A stretch of DNA of 64,000 nt from Takakia lepidozioides (Eukaryota > Streptophyta > Takakiopsida > Takakiales > Takakiaceae): positions 33,709,053-33,773,052 of the forward strand of contig CM060732.1 in assembly GCA_030704615.1 (NCBI GenBank). Direction: 5' to 3'. The notes below the pieces were generated by a model. That model saw only the letters and a program-made list of their open reading frames with translations. It was not told the DNA's origin and made no database searches. Numbering within the stretch: the first letter of the stretch is position 1; each line of letters begins with the position of its first letter. The position numbers and the translations under genes are program-made. Shown in pieces: positions 53,068 to 64,000 of this stretch.

Positions 53068-56000
53068 ATGCTCGAACCTGAGAGGGAGGGAGTGCGTGCA
53101 CCAGAGAAGAGACATCGTCGGAAGCTCCGAAAATTGTACTTCGGACGTAGGCCAATGCCGAAGGGGAGAAAGCAGATGCGTCTATAGGAGGAGATTGCCA
53201 TCTCGCAGCATCAGGCCACGCAGGCAACCCAGCCACCAGTGAGAGCTCCGTGCTATCGGGATTCGCCAGCTGATCGAGCACCGAAACCCGCCTCATTTTT
53301 CTTCTGCAATTCTTAGACTGTATGCTAGGAGACTTGACTGCAGAAGATGTTTGCATGCCTAACCGGAAAGGTGGACGTGCTGGAGGGATCGCAGGAATCC
53401 AAAGAGCCGCAGGCAGAGTCCGTGGAGCTAGCTGCAGCACGCACACCCAGCCGATCCACGAGCACGGGTCTTCCTGCCGGTCCTAGCCCTGTGCGTTTCA
53501 AGGACGCGGCTTCCAAGGGCAAGTCCTTGCAGTTCAAAGCCCCAGAGAGCGACTCGCCTTCAAAGGTCATGGAGAATTGCCAGCAGGGGTCTAGCCCTTC
53601 TCCAGCAAAGACGAAGAAGAAGCAGCCCGTCCTTCAACTTGTTTCTGAACCGGACCTGGCCGTTTCCCCCCCCCCCCAGGCGAATGAAGCAGATTCAATT
53701 GCAGCAGACACCTTCACCTGCAAGAATGAGGAAGCACAAGGCAATCAGGGGGAGGGCGGAGCAGTCTCCAAAACTGATTCCACGAGCTGAAGCCCAGTTC
53801 CTGCTTGATTTCCAACCTACTACAGCGAAGCCAATGGGATCAATCGGAGATCTGGTACCGGAGGAGGGTGCTGCCTCTCAACGTTCTCAGCAAGACCTGA
53901 CCACAGTTGAGGAAGACCTGACCACGGAAGGCCTGGAGGAGGCCTCTGCAATTGCAGAATTGTCCGCAAAGATTCCCCATAGTGCAGCTCCAGGTGGGGA
54001 TGCTCAAGCTGCTCAGCCCCTGCCGCCACCAGCAGAAATGTCTCCGGAGGAATTCCAAAGTGCAGCGGATACAATGTTGGAGGAGACACATAGTAGCATT
54101 GGCAGAGTTCTGGGTAGCAGGGTATTCCAGCGGACTCTTCGAATCCCACTCTGTCGCATGGTCTCCCTTCCCATCGTCAGGCAGGCACTTCCCGGAGATG
54201 TGGATAAGCTCAAGTTCGCATTTCGAGAAGGGTACCGTCTAGGTTCGCCAGCCTTCTACGTTTCCCTTGAGAATGAGGACGGCGAATCTCGTGGACCCAC
54301 TGCGGAGGAATTGTCAACATGGGATACCACTGGCACACTCGCAACGACGAATTCGAGGCAACACTGAAGGGTGATCCCGACTTCGGCCATATGTCGGGTA
54401 AAATGTTCTTTGTGTGGGACGGGAATCACCGACTTCTCGCTTGGTGGGAGTACATCAAGCAGAACCATGCCAAGCACATTGGCTGGCATTACATGGTGGA
54501 GTGTGTCATCCTCAAGGTGAAGGCGGCGGACTCCTCCCTGCTCAAGAATGCCATGGCGGACCTCAACTCGTAAGATACTCATACCCTCCCATGCACGTTT
54601 GAAATGCGGTGCCGCATTCGGTTTCCAATTTTGTTTCCGTGCTTTCGTGGACTGAACTGAAGAGTGTGCCTTGCAGGGTCACTGAAAATGCGTACGTGCA
54701 TACCCACATGGCACATATGCTGTACAGGGTGAGGAAAACTGGTCTCACTGATCTGCACATGTTCGCGGAAATGTTGGAGCCCGAGCTCATTCAGAAAGCC
54801 GTGGCAAAAACTGACCGGACATGGTATCGTCTCACTATGGATGGAATGGTGGAGGTATATACGAAGTAAGTCGTCCTCCCATTTCCCTCTGCTCATCCTT
54901 CCTCAATTTCCGGTAATCTTTCCACATGAATCGAATGTAATGCTTCTGCATGTTTTTGTTGGCAGTCAAACATCAAGCTGGATTTGGCCCATGCCAAACG
55001 CTTCTTCATGGAAAGTGAGGGGCAGGTCAAAACGTTGCAGTCATTGACTGAGCACTTGAAGGAAGCCGGGGTCAAGTCCAGAACAAAATACAAGTCAAAG
55101 CTTGTGAAGCTGGTGGCCATTGCAGATCCGGCACTTGGAAAGGACTTCATCCCCGAGATTGCAAAACACTATTCTCGGGCCATGCAGCCAACCATGCAGT
55201 TGGAGAAACTGCATCACCTCTCAACGGCATGTGTTGAAGCGAAAGAGAAGGTGATGTTTCAATTCACTGAAGTTCCTTCCTAGCAATAGCCACTCTTCTT
55301 CCTGCTCCTGACATTGGATCGGAAATGGCAGACACGGTGGCTGTCGATCTGGAATGCATCGGAGAGTATAAGGACAATGTGGTCTTTTCCACTCAAAGTT
55401 TCCGACCCTGCAGTGGATATGTGGCTCAACCGCATGACTTGGTGGTTCCAGGTAATTCAAGGTACTTCCCCAGATTTGCTTTTCTGAAATGAATTCCCTG
55501 AACTGCTACGTGACAATGCATGTGGGAATCGCAGGTAATGACGAATGCGAAGGAGCAAGTCGTTATGCATACAAATTCGTTCGGCTTGTACGTCAAATGG
55601 GATGGAACACAGACATTGGAAGACTACGTGACACGTTTCAGATGTGCTTACAAGGACAACCTCTTCGCCAGAGAGCTGCAGACAGCAAGAAGGAGCGTGG
55701 AGTTTACACATCAGGAGGGAGCGGGAAAAGCTGCAATGCGAATTGTTTACAGGTGAAGCCCAGCTGTCCTTGTATGCAAAGCCTGGTAATGAGGTTTGTC
55801 TGGGAAATGCGGCACCGCATTCGCATTTTATGTTTTCGGTTGCACTCTGCAAGTACATCGGTCTCAACTTTTGCTCACGCATGCTGACTGCCCTGTAGGT
55901 ATAGGAAATACGTGCTTCTTCAGACAGAGGCCCTGGCTCAAGAGCCCCTGTTCTTCATGGCTTGGACCGTGGCGGGCCCAAACTGTGTCTACACACCCGA

Positions 56001-56775
56001 GATGCAGAAACAATGGCATGCCGCGCATCTGGTTGGATGCCCGTGGTACCTGGACATGTCTGACGGAATTGTTGACGAGTCTGAGAAAGATCTGCACGCA
56101 AAAGCAGAAGAGAAGAGAAAGGAAAGACGTGTCCCTGCTCGGCCAGAGTCGGCAAATGAAGCTGCTGCTCTGGAACAATCCAGAAAGGCAGCTGAAATGG
56201 CACAGAAGACGGTGGATGCAGCTGTGCAGGCTCAACAGAAGGGGTCGAAGAAGCGAACTCGCCAGCAAGGAGCAGCAGTTGTGACACCCAAGAAAACGAA
56301 GAAGCAGAAACAGATAGTGCAGGTAGAGGGTGAGGAAGAGGACTCCGATGGAGACTTTGCAACCAGCCCACCCCCCGAGACGGAGCCAAAATCCCCTGTG
56401 CCCACCGTTGTCACGAGAGGGACGAGAACTGGCTCAGTAAAGAAGGCACTCTTCAACCCCCCGGGGGGGCACCCTTTCGAGCCGGTGGAAATGAAGAGGC
56501 CGAAAGTGGATCCCGATACAGTAGTCCAGTGTGTGAATGAGAGTTTCTTGGCGGCTTTGGATGGACGGGCAGCCAAGTTGGCATACATGAAGACCATGGA
56601 GGGTCTGAAGGGCAGAGCACTGAAGAAGGCGGCTGCCGAAGAGCCTTCCGACACCCCCGGGTTTCTGAAGATGGTCTCGTTCCTTGAGAGGGTGTGTGCA
56701 GACAAGGATTGCAGGAGGGGCGGAAATGCCACCGATGAGGTTTACTATTTCATGAGCAGAAACCATGAGCCATGA
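53068..56775 (+). pseudogene. ParB/sulfiredoxin-like gene of element C, methyltransferase half missing
   Basis: It is parallel to copies A and B: a basic start (KRHRRKLRKLYFGRRPMP) with a TAG at 53185-53187; a second exon from about 53,343 with a frameshift near 53,790; ParB-like domain (IPLCRMVSLPIVRQALP, FFVWDGNHRLLAWWEYI) with a one-base deletion near 54,320; then exons about 54677-54865, 54966-55,248, 55,330-55,450, 55,535-55,756 and 55,900 onward. The last exon carries a Lys/Glu-rich region, VVQCVNESFLAALDGRAAK and PSDTPGFLKMV, and ends at 56,775. The motif IV and motif X-I exons found in A and B are absent. C-type palindromes sit in its introns (54,601-54,630; 55,801-55,825). Confidence 0.72.
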
Positions 56776-57010
56776 GCCATGAGCCGCATGAGCCGCATGA
56801 GCGGTGAGCCGAAGTCTAAGATACGCGGATTTCATGAGCGGACTCCTCCAAATTTGGAAATGCGGCAGATTAAACAAGAATTAAAATAATAGTTTTTTAT
56901 TTGACCTTGCCGTTTTTGGACGTTCCAGATCATGTAATGCGGCGAAGATATGTCGTCAGTAACAAGTCCGCTCATGGTTTTTTAGATCCGCTCATGGAAA
57001 TAAGTGACCG
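56750..57010. repeat. CATGAGC/GCTCATG subterminal repeats, probable right end of element C
   Basis: Six or more CATGAGC copies (56,750-56,850) and two CCGCTCATG copies near 56,970-56,998. Element A ends with the same CCGCTCATG(G)AAATA wording at about 28,250-28,266. I could not fix the terminus or a target duplication. Confidence 0.5.
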
Positions 57011-57427
57011 TGCAACGGGAAATCCAGTATACCACTGCAAAAGGACGTCGCATACTGGCCTGTATAGAGTATTCCGCGGTTATACATGCCTTAACATTGG
57101 AATGAAGCTGACCCTTTTGCCGCGATTGAACCAATGGAGTCTGCACCAATAGAGTCTGAAGTACTTCACAATTCTGTCTTCTTCAGGTATTCGACGGGAA
57201 AGGTTTGCAACTGAACTGGGAAATAAGGTGCCGCATTAGGGTTGGCACGTGCGAAATTTCGGAGCGGTTTGGTGTTGGCGAAGGCCGCCTCTACCAGTAC
57301 CTACGACGATACTTGGAAATGCGGCGCCGCATTCCTTTGGGGAGGTCGAATGAGGAAAGCAAGTTTTCGGAAAGCAGAAAAACATGAACCCTCCAACATA
57401 CAAAAATACATGCACGTGGAAACAAGT
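57011..57427. other. Non-coding flank with two C-type palindromes
   Basis: It holds a degenerate unit at about 57,218-57,240 and a good one (GGAAATGCGGCGCCGCATTC) at about 57,315-57,335, so element C-type DNA continues or a second copy starts here. No gene is visible. Confidence 0.45.
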
Positions 57428-57927
57428 NNNNNNNNNNNNNNNNNNNNNNNNNNNNNNNNNNNNNNNNNNNNNNNNNNNNNNNNNNNNNNNNNNNNNNNNN
57501 NNNNNNNNNNNNNNNNNNNNNNNNNNNNNNNNNNNNNNNNNNNNNNNNNNNNNNNNNNNNNNNNNNNNNNNNNNNNNNNNNNNNNNNNNNNNNNNNNNNN
57601 NNNNNNNNNNNNNNNNNNNNNNNNNNNNNNNNNNNNNNNNNNNNNNNNNNNNNNNNNNNNNNNNNNNNNNNNNNNNNNNNNNNNNNNNNNNNNNNNNNNN
57701 NNNNNNNNNNNNNNNNNNNNNNNNNNNNNNNNNNNNNNNNNNNNNNNNNNNNNNNNNNNNNNNNNNNNNNNNNNNNNNNNNNNNNNNNNNNNNNNNNNNN
57801 NNNNNNNNNNNNNNNNNNNNNNNNNNNNNNNNNNNNNNNNNNNNNNNNNNNNNNNNNNNNNNNNNNNNNNNNNNNNNNNNNNNNNNNNNNNNNNNNNNNN
57901 NNNNNNNNNNNNNNNNNNNNNNNNNNN
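57428..57927. other. Assembly gap (500 N)
   Basis: Exactly 500 consecutive N, the usual placeholder for a scaffold gap of unknown size. Left and right flanks belong to different mobile elements. Confidence 0.99.
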
Positions 57928-59434
57928 CATACACCCTTCCTCCAATGGTTTGCAGCCTCTGTGGCATTCTTCTTCAAGAGTTCTTTCCAATCTTTTCTCA
58001 TAGTATCCCTCTTCAACTTTTCCTTTCTCTTACTCTTTCTTTTTAGTTCTTGCTCTTCTTCTTCATCTGACTATCTTCGAGTCCTCATCTTCCTTTTTCT
58101 CTCTCTCTCCTGAGCATTCCAATTGCTCATTCTGTTCCGCAGTTTCAAATGCCTCCTCCACTGTAGTATGGGGGAACATATCCACTTTCTTCTGCACTCT
58201 GGTCTTAGTCCACTCACAAACCAAGTCTTCTGTAAACCGGGTGCTGGTACTGCAAGCCAGCTTTTCATCATCAATTCCATCTTCTCCATATACTCTCAAC
58301 AGTTTCATGCTTCTTCTCTTCAGCTGTTGTAACTTCCATACACTTCATCCTCAGTTTACTTGTCTGAACCTATTTCGAAATGCTGTATTCAAGCCATTCC
58401 AGGTTAGGACATGATATCAGGGAATCTGCATACCATTCCCTTGCTTCTTGATAAGTGAACAGGAAACAGTCTCATCTTGGCATCATCGCCATTCTCATTG
58501 TTCACTATACACATGTGCTCAAATTGGCGAATGTGTACATCGGGATCCCCTTTTCCTGAATATATGGAAAGGGTGGTTTGCCCGTGTTGTGTTGTAACGC
58601 CATCTTGTGGCCCTACCTTCTGCCACTGACAGGTGCTGGCACCCTGCTGGTGCTGGTCCTTCTGGACCTGTTGTTTTTGTGGTGGATCTTCCACCAAAGT
58701 GGGGCCCTTGAGCACTCCCTGTTTCTGGCCCCACGATATCACAGTATTCCCAGCTTCAGTTGCACTACTTCCACCTCCCTGTCCCCCCAGAGCCAGATCC
58801 AGGCAGCCCGCCTGATCCCCCTGAGCCGACACCTTCGTTGGCCTGTGATCCAAGTGCTCCACTTGATCCAGTCTACGGGTTGGGATGGGATCCTGGTTGT
58901 AGTATCAACCTCAGCTGTTGGGTCTATTCTTCATATTCTTCCTCTTCCAATTTCTTCTCTGTTTTCATCATTCAAGTTCTGCCCTTGGGTTTCTTCTTCA
59001 CTCATTAACTCAACTGTAATGGTGTTGGAGAGTCTGAACTCTCCGTTGGCTCTGCCACATCCTCATTCTCCTTCTCATCTTCTGCTTCAAGAAACTGGAG
59101 TTCCTGCTTTTGGTGTTCCAATGCCTTGCCAACTTTTATAAAATTTCTGTCAAATCTTTTATCCAAGGATGTACCTCAGATTTTCACCTCTTGATTGATC
59201 TTCTTCCTGTACCAATTCCCTTAATCTTTCTTGCAAAGAACCTAACAGAGAGGACGTGCATCCAACTCTAGTTCTTCCGGTATAGGTGATGCACTTTTTG
59301 ATCTTGATGGTGTGAGAGGTCCAGATGATTCCCCTATGTCTATTCCTCTCTCCAAAGATATGGATAATTAGCTTTCAGATAGCTTTCCCTTTTTATGAAT
59401 ATCTTTGTCGTCTAGACTTCTCTTCATCACTCAT
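57928..59434 (-). pseudogene. gypsy-2' gag and start of nucleocapsid, heavily frameshifted
   Basis: The minus strand mirrors gypsy-2 from its gag start (ATG at 59434) through FSIYSGKGDPDVHIRQFEHM-like sequence (about 58,590-58,510) to the HWRKGV segment at the gap. Frequent single-base indels break it into short pieces. Confidence 0.78.
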
Positions 59435-60032
59435 GTCCCATGTCTTTCATTTCTTTTTAATGTGGCAATAACCAAAACTCTCGTATGTTGAATATCTCTC
59501 GTATATGCCTGGATTTTCTTTCAAGCTTCAATGCACCCGGGGTATACTTGAAGTCTCCGTTACCATATAACCATATGCAAACAAGTCTGAAAAGCTGTTC
59601 TTGGTGTGAGTTTATCCACAAAAATCCTTTGGAATCCAATTCTTTACCAGTACAAGCTCTTCATGCATATGAGTATAAACATTCACCTTTCTTTCTTCCC
59701 AGCCTTCAAACTCTACTCGTTTAATGCGATAGCAATGCTATCACATTAAACCAATGTTGGTAACCAACGTGCTCTTCCTACAGGCTACTGATAAATCTTT
59801 ATCACTCCTTTTCCAGACCCATTCTGATCAGCATCATGCACTCGTTAAGAATTTTTCTTTACATCCGTCTGGCAATTCCAAGAACCTTTGAAAGAACTGT
59901 TGGACAATCTTTCTTCCTTCGTTTCACAGGAATTTGATTCACTTCAAATTCTTTAATGGGTCCACCACCATGATCCACCAGATGCCTGTCACATCTGGTT
60001 GTCATGTCCCAGTTCCCAGTATGGTCGGCAAA

Positions 60033-61076
60033 TGTCGCGCGGCTTTTACTCACCATCCCTTCGCTATCCGAGGCGGAAACTCAAAGATAGAAGAGTTGGA
60101 AATCTCTAAGTACTCAGCCCGCGCAGAACAAATCATCATGACCCCTCAGCTAGTGTATACATGGGGGTGTTTCCTATTTGTTCCCTTTTCGCATTTATCT
60201 TAGCTACCTTACATTGATAATAGTAATAGTTTTCCCTTCACTCCTCCATTCAATCCACAGCTTCAAGCAGATCTCTCTACACAGTGTGATTGTATCGTAT
60301 AAATATCAGATTATGATTTATCAGGATCAGGCCGAAGCCCTGTATCTTCTATTCTCCTCTACAATATCCCTCGGCTTTGCATCTAACAAGCATCTACTAA
60401 TCCTCCTTCATCGTGCTCTCCGATCTCCGCTTCCGCCTGACTCCCAGTCCTCCCCGAATAATGATCTCATCATAAACCCGTTCTTCCCTTTATCCTCTAT
60501 CGCGGGTTCTAACCGTTCCCTCTCTAACCTCGTATGTGAACTAACATGTTCCCTTCTCTGGTTGTTGTTCCCCACAGTCGTTCCCTGTCCTACTCTTCGT
60601 TTCCCTATTATCGTGACAGCTGTGTCAAGCGGGACTGGCTGTGTTTGGCTGTGTCGGGTTGTGGAACTGGCTGGGTGGCTATTTGCCGGGCGGTGACTGG
60701 CTGTGTGGGCTGTGTCTGCTTGTGACGACTGTGAGGGATCCCATGTGGTGGGCTGTGTTGGGCTGTGACGACTATGAGGGCTGCTGGTGTGGGCTGTGAC
60801 GGCTGTGACGGGCATGTGTTGGCTGTGACGGCTGTGTGTGCGGGTTGCTTGTGGGCGTCTGTGACGGCTGTGTCGGGCTGGTGGGCTGTGTGGGCTGTGT
60901 CGGCTGTGTGGGCTGTGACGGCTGTGACGGTATGTGTGGGCTGTGTGGGGTGTGTTAACCCTTCTACAGTGCTCTGCTGTCACCCCTAAGGTTCCTGTTT
61001 GTCTCAGTCTGATGCAAAATTAAGGGTACCCTACAGATCCCGTATAAGTGTCTAAGTCCCCTACAGTCCTCTAACA
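60033..61076 (-). repeat. LTR of gypsy-2' (1,044 bp)
   Basis: On the minus strand it starts TGTTAGAGGACTGT at 61076 and ends GCGCGACA at 60033, followed by the PBS-like sequence and a leader (59,435-60,032) like that of gypsy-2. Its GGCTGTG/CACAGCC minisatellite (about 60,610-60,960) is much longer than that in the 43,821 LTR. Confidence 0.83.
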
Positions 61077-62068
61077 GCTTGGAAAGAATTTAGTCCTCCG
61101 CAGTCATTCGCACATTACTACCAAATCATGCGTATTTGGCTGCCAGTGGCAACCAGGACTAAAGTTCTTCCAAACAATCGACATATTGAAGATCATCACT
61201 TTGCACAATACTGGCACGAGGCAGGTACCATGTTGAGGGATTGGTTGCTTTCCAGGTTGTACATGGACTCATTTATACCAGACCAAGGAAATAGCAAGTA
61301 TTGTCATGGGGTGCGGGCTATACTACGCTGCTTGTTTTCTGATACGTTACCACATTGAGCAACAAAGATGCAAGCACGCTTTCAAAGTTACTCCAGTGGA
61401 GATCATTGGGTATTACCTTCGGTGCCACCTCATATGTACCTATATGACCCAAAAGTTATGATACAGAAGGATTCTCAAATTCGTTCATGGTTTCAAGCAG
61501 CCTGCAACAATTTGTCAACACAGAAATTCGGACTTGATGACATTTTCTATAAGGGACATATCGCATGGAAATACTGCACGCTGGCACCAGTAATTGGTTA
61601 CCCCACTCATTTGGACAGACAAGGAGCTCAGTGTCTACACCAATTTTGCTGTTCAACGGTTACACCAGGTCGTAAAATGCAAACTTCCAGACATGGTAGG
61701 ACAGCATTGTATGCCCAAGATGATTCCACAAAAAGTTCGAAAATTAAAACACCCTGAGGCGATGAGGATTCTGATACAACTGTTTCTTCACAGATTCTTT
61801 TGACAGGAGAAGACTATGCAATCGATGGAAGAGAAAGAACAAAGGGGATCTCCTATGCCGGAAAGATTACCTCGATATCAGCCTCCAGAAGGCTCACTCA
61901 TATCCAGGTAATGATCAACCATCTCCGTCAACCAGAGACAGACCTGGGCTCGTACACACAGCCCGCCACGAAAACTCTCAACGTCAACAAGGAGCTCACT
62001 CACAAAGGGTTGCTACTCGGAAACAGTAAACCGTGAGGACACGGCTTTTTGAGGGAGGAAGGGGTAAA
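61077..62068 (+). mobile_element. 3' internal end of a third gypsy copy, with polypurine tract
   Basis: Short ORFs (61,128-61,358; 61,368-61,757) show no domain I recognise. A purine run GAGGGAGGAAGGGG at 62051-62064 sits directly before the LTR at 62069, as a polypurine tract should. The minus-strand LTR at 61,076 abuts it, suggesting gypsy-2' inserted into this copy. Confidence 0.6.
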
Positions 62069-63180
62069 TGTTCGAGGACTGTAGGGGACTTAGACACTTA
62101 TATGGGATCTGTTAGGGTACCCTTAATTTTTGCACAGACTGAGACCAACAGGAGCCTTAGGGGTGACAGCAACGCACTGTAGAGGGGGGTTACACAGCCC
62201 GTCACAGTCGTCACAGCCGACACAGCCAACACAGTCCGTCACAGTCGTCACAGTCGACACAGCCGACACAGCCCACACAGACAATCACAGCCGACACAGC
62301 CCAAACAGCCCACACAGACAATCACAGCCCACACAGCCAATCACAGGCCGACACAGCCGACACAGCCAGTCACAGCTGACACAGCCAAACACAGTCGACA
62401 CAGCCCACACAGCCCACACCGCCGTCACAGCCCACACAGCCCGTCACAGTCGTCACAGCCCACACAGCCCACACAGCCAGTCACAGCCCGGCACAGCCAC
62501 ACAGCCAGTCACAGCCCGACACAGCCAAACACAGCCAGTCACCGCTTGACACAGCTGTCACGATAATAGGAACGAAGAGTAGACAGGGAACGACTGTGGG
62601 GAACAACACCTGTGAAGGGAACATGTTAATTCACATACGACGGTTTAGAGAGGGAAACGGTTAGAACCGCGGATAGGAGATAAAGGGAGAAACGGGGAAT
62701 GAAGAGGGGATTATTATTCGGGGAAGGAGGATTTCGGAGTCATACGGGAGCGGAAGTCGGTGAGCACGATGAAGGAGGAAAGAGGATTAGTAGATGCTTG
62801 TTATATGCAAGCAGCTGTAGGGATATTGTAGAGGAGAATAGAAGACACAATGCTTCGGCCCTGATACCTGATAAATCATAATCTGATACTTATACGATAC
62901 AATCACACTGTGTAGAGAGATCTGAGTGAAGCTGTGGATTGAATGGAGGAGTGAAGGAAACCGATAAATTGATGAAGCAAACTGATACTTAATTATCAAT
63001 GGTAGGTAGCTAAGATGAATGCGGAAAAGGAAAAAAATAGGAAACACCCCCATGATACACTAGCTGTAGGTCATGACTGATTGTTCTGCGCAGGCTGAGT
63101 ACTTAGAGATTTCCAACTCTTCTATCTTGGAGTTTCCGCCTCGGATAGCGAAGGGATGGGTGAGCAAAAGCCGCGCGACA
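62069..63180 (+). repeat. 3' LTR of the third gypsy copy (1,112 bp)
   Basis: It starts TGTTCGAGGACTGTAGG and ends CCGCGCGACA, near-identical to the other two LTRs, with a CACAGCC minisatellite at about 62,190-62,560. Its right edge interrupts a minus-strand ORF. Confidence 0.83.
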
Positions 63181-63772
63181 GAACTGCATGGACGACTTGT
63201 GGTAACTCTGTGACAAGCCAATCATCTGGCTGTGATGGCTGTGATACTGAAGTAACTTCCTCTTCCCTCTTTGAAGGTCCTGCTTCCAATAATAGCAGTT
63301 CTCTGTGGTGTTGTGCCCCTTCCTGCACAAGAGCTTGGAAAACATTATCATGCGGTTTCCGTGAAGCCAGTGGATCCGCCACTACAATCTTTCCCCGCCT
63401 CGGTCTCTTAGTCTGGGGTTGCCCTGCCAGTCCACCCTCACTGTGTGAAGAGCCTTGGTCTTCCATTGCAGTGGTTTCAGTCTCAAACACTCCCATCTCT
63501 TTTCTTTCTCGAGCATCAAGTATGCCAGAATCAAGAATTATTTGAGCAATGATTGGGCCAGACACTATGATAGGAGACTTTGCGGCAGTGCCTTGTAATC
63601 TTTTCATCTCCTCTACCAGTGCGTTGTACATTATGTCCGCCCATTCTACCTCTTCTCCTCTCAGGGCTTTGAGTATTTCCTCTGTGAAGGATCTGCTCAA
63701 ATACTGTTGGTTCTGTTTCATGGCAAACAGAATGTTCAATACCTGGCCTACCTCCCTTAGCCCTGGGTACAC
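63181..63772 (-). CDS. Unidentified ORF interrupted by an LTR
   Basis: About 197 residues from an ATG at 63772 down to the LTR edge, with a charged composition and a basic motif (QTKRPRRGKIVVADPLA). I do not recognise it. Reading upstream (63,773-64,000), coding-like sequence continues with frame breaks (EVGQVLNILFAM is preceded by VYPGLR). It could be part of another mobile element or an old host gene. The LTR at 63,180 truncates its 3' end. Confidence 0.4.
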
Positions 63773-64000
63773 GGCCTTGGTACAAGCATAACCCTGAGTT
63801 TTAAAGAAACTCCCTTCTTGGAAAAGTCCCCTATTTGCAGTCTTGCCCTGTGCTCCTCCACATGCACCTGATCTGCTGGCAATCGAAACATTGCTGTAGG
63901 TATAGGGGAGTAATTTCTAATTCAACTCCCTTCACCGTTGTTGCTCCTGTCTTAGGCTCAAAGTTCTGCAAGAATTGTAACATGTACTGTCTATGGTGCA

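Noticed and set aside
57236-58046. Several ORFs of 220-253 residues across 57,428-57,927
   Set aside because: They consist mostly of unknown residues from the 500-N gap.
1-64000. tRNA or rRNA genes
   Set aside because: I looked for clover-leaf signatures (A/B boxes) and conserved rRNA strings on both strands and recognised none; only a tRNA-complementary PBS was seen.

Overview
The window looks like nuclear DNA of a plant-lineage eukaryote. It has GT-AG introns, a multi-exon protein disulfide isomerase gene ending in KDEL, a chromodomain Ty3/gypsy element with an initiator-tRNA-Met-type primer-binding site, and a 500-base assembly gap. A charophyte alga such as Chara braunii would fit this mixture of large transposons and introns, but the species is an inference. 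About 94% of the window is mobile DNA; the only host gene I can name is the disulfide isomerase at the left edge.

Layout. 1-3,948: 3' part of a PDI-like gene (+), with a piggyBac-like MITE in one intron. 3,949-6,186: intergenic DNA with foldback MITEs and a dispersed repeat (R1). 6,188-8,981: 5' half of a chromovirus (gypsy-1, -). 8,994-12,911: palindrome array plus a MULE transposase pseudogene (copy A', +). 12,912-15,352: gypsy-1 pol fragment (-). 15,353-15,576: R1. 15,793-28,075: MULE element A, with a transposase pseudogene (-), palindrome arrays, and a divergent ParB/methyltransferase-like pseudogene (+). 28,276-29,560: R1. 29,591-43,819: MULE element D (-), split by a complete MULE element B at 30,738-40,983. 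43,821-50,806: second Ty3/gypsy family (gypsy-2, +), truncated. 50,806-57,010: MULE element C, with a transposase stub (-), a palindrome array, and a ParB-like pseudogene (+) lacking the methyltransferase half. 57,428-57,927: gap. 57,928-61,076: gypsy-2' (-). 61,077-63,180: 3' end of another copy (+). 63,181-64,000: unidentified coding-like DNA (-).

The system of interest is the MULE group A/B/C/D. The best copy, B, is bounded by inverted repeats rich in GGCGTGAGC and a 9-bp target-site duplication (CCCTGTGAA). Removing B restores the reading frame of the transposase it interrupts. B carries two divergent genes: a two-exon, about 1,132-residue MULE transposase with a GCM/WRKY-like zinc region and a C-terminal SWIM finger, and an eight-exon gene whose product combines a ParB/sulfiredoxin-like domain (VWDGNHRLLAW) with a beta-class DNA-methyltransferase-like domain. 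Element families A, B and C each carry their own palindrome. In all three it lies in the non-coding DNA of the ParB gene, including the homologous intron just before the 'Y-x-K-Y/F' exon. In A and C the palindromes are also arrayed at almost constant spacing (96, 84, 73 or 53 bp) between the two divergent genes. I infer a transposon-encoded ParB-like protein with cognate parS-like sites and a linked methyltransferase; nothing in the sequence proves binding or catalysis.
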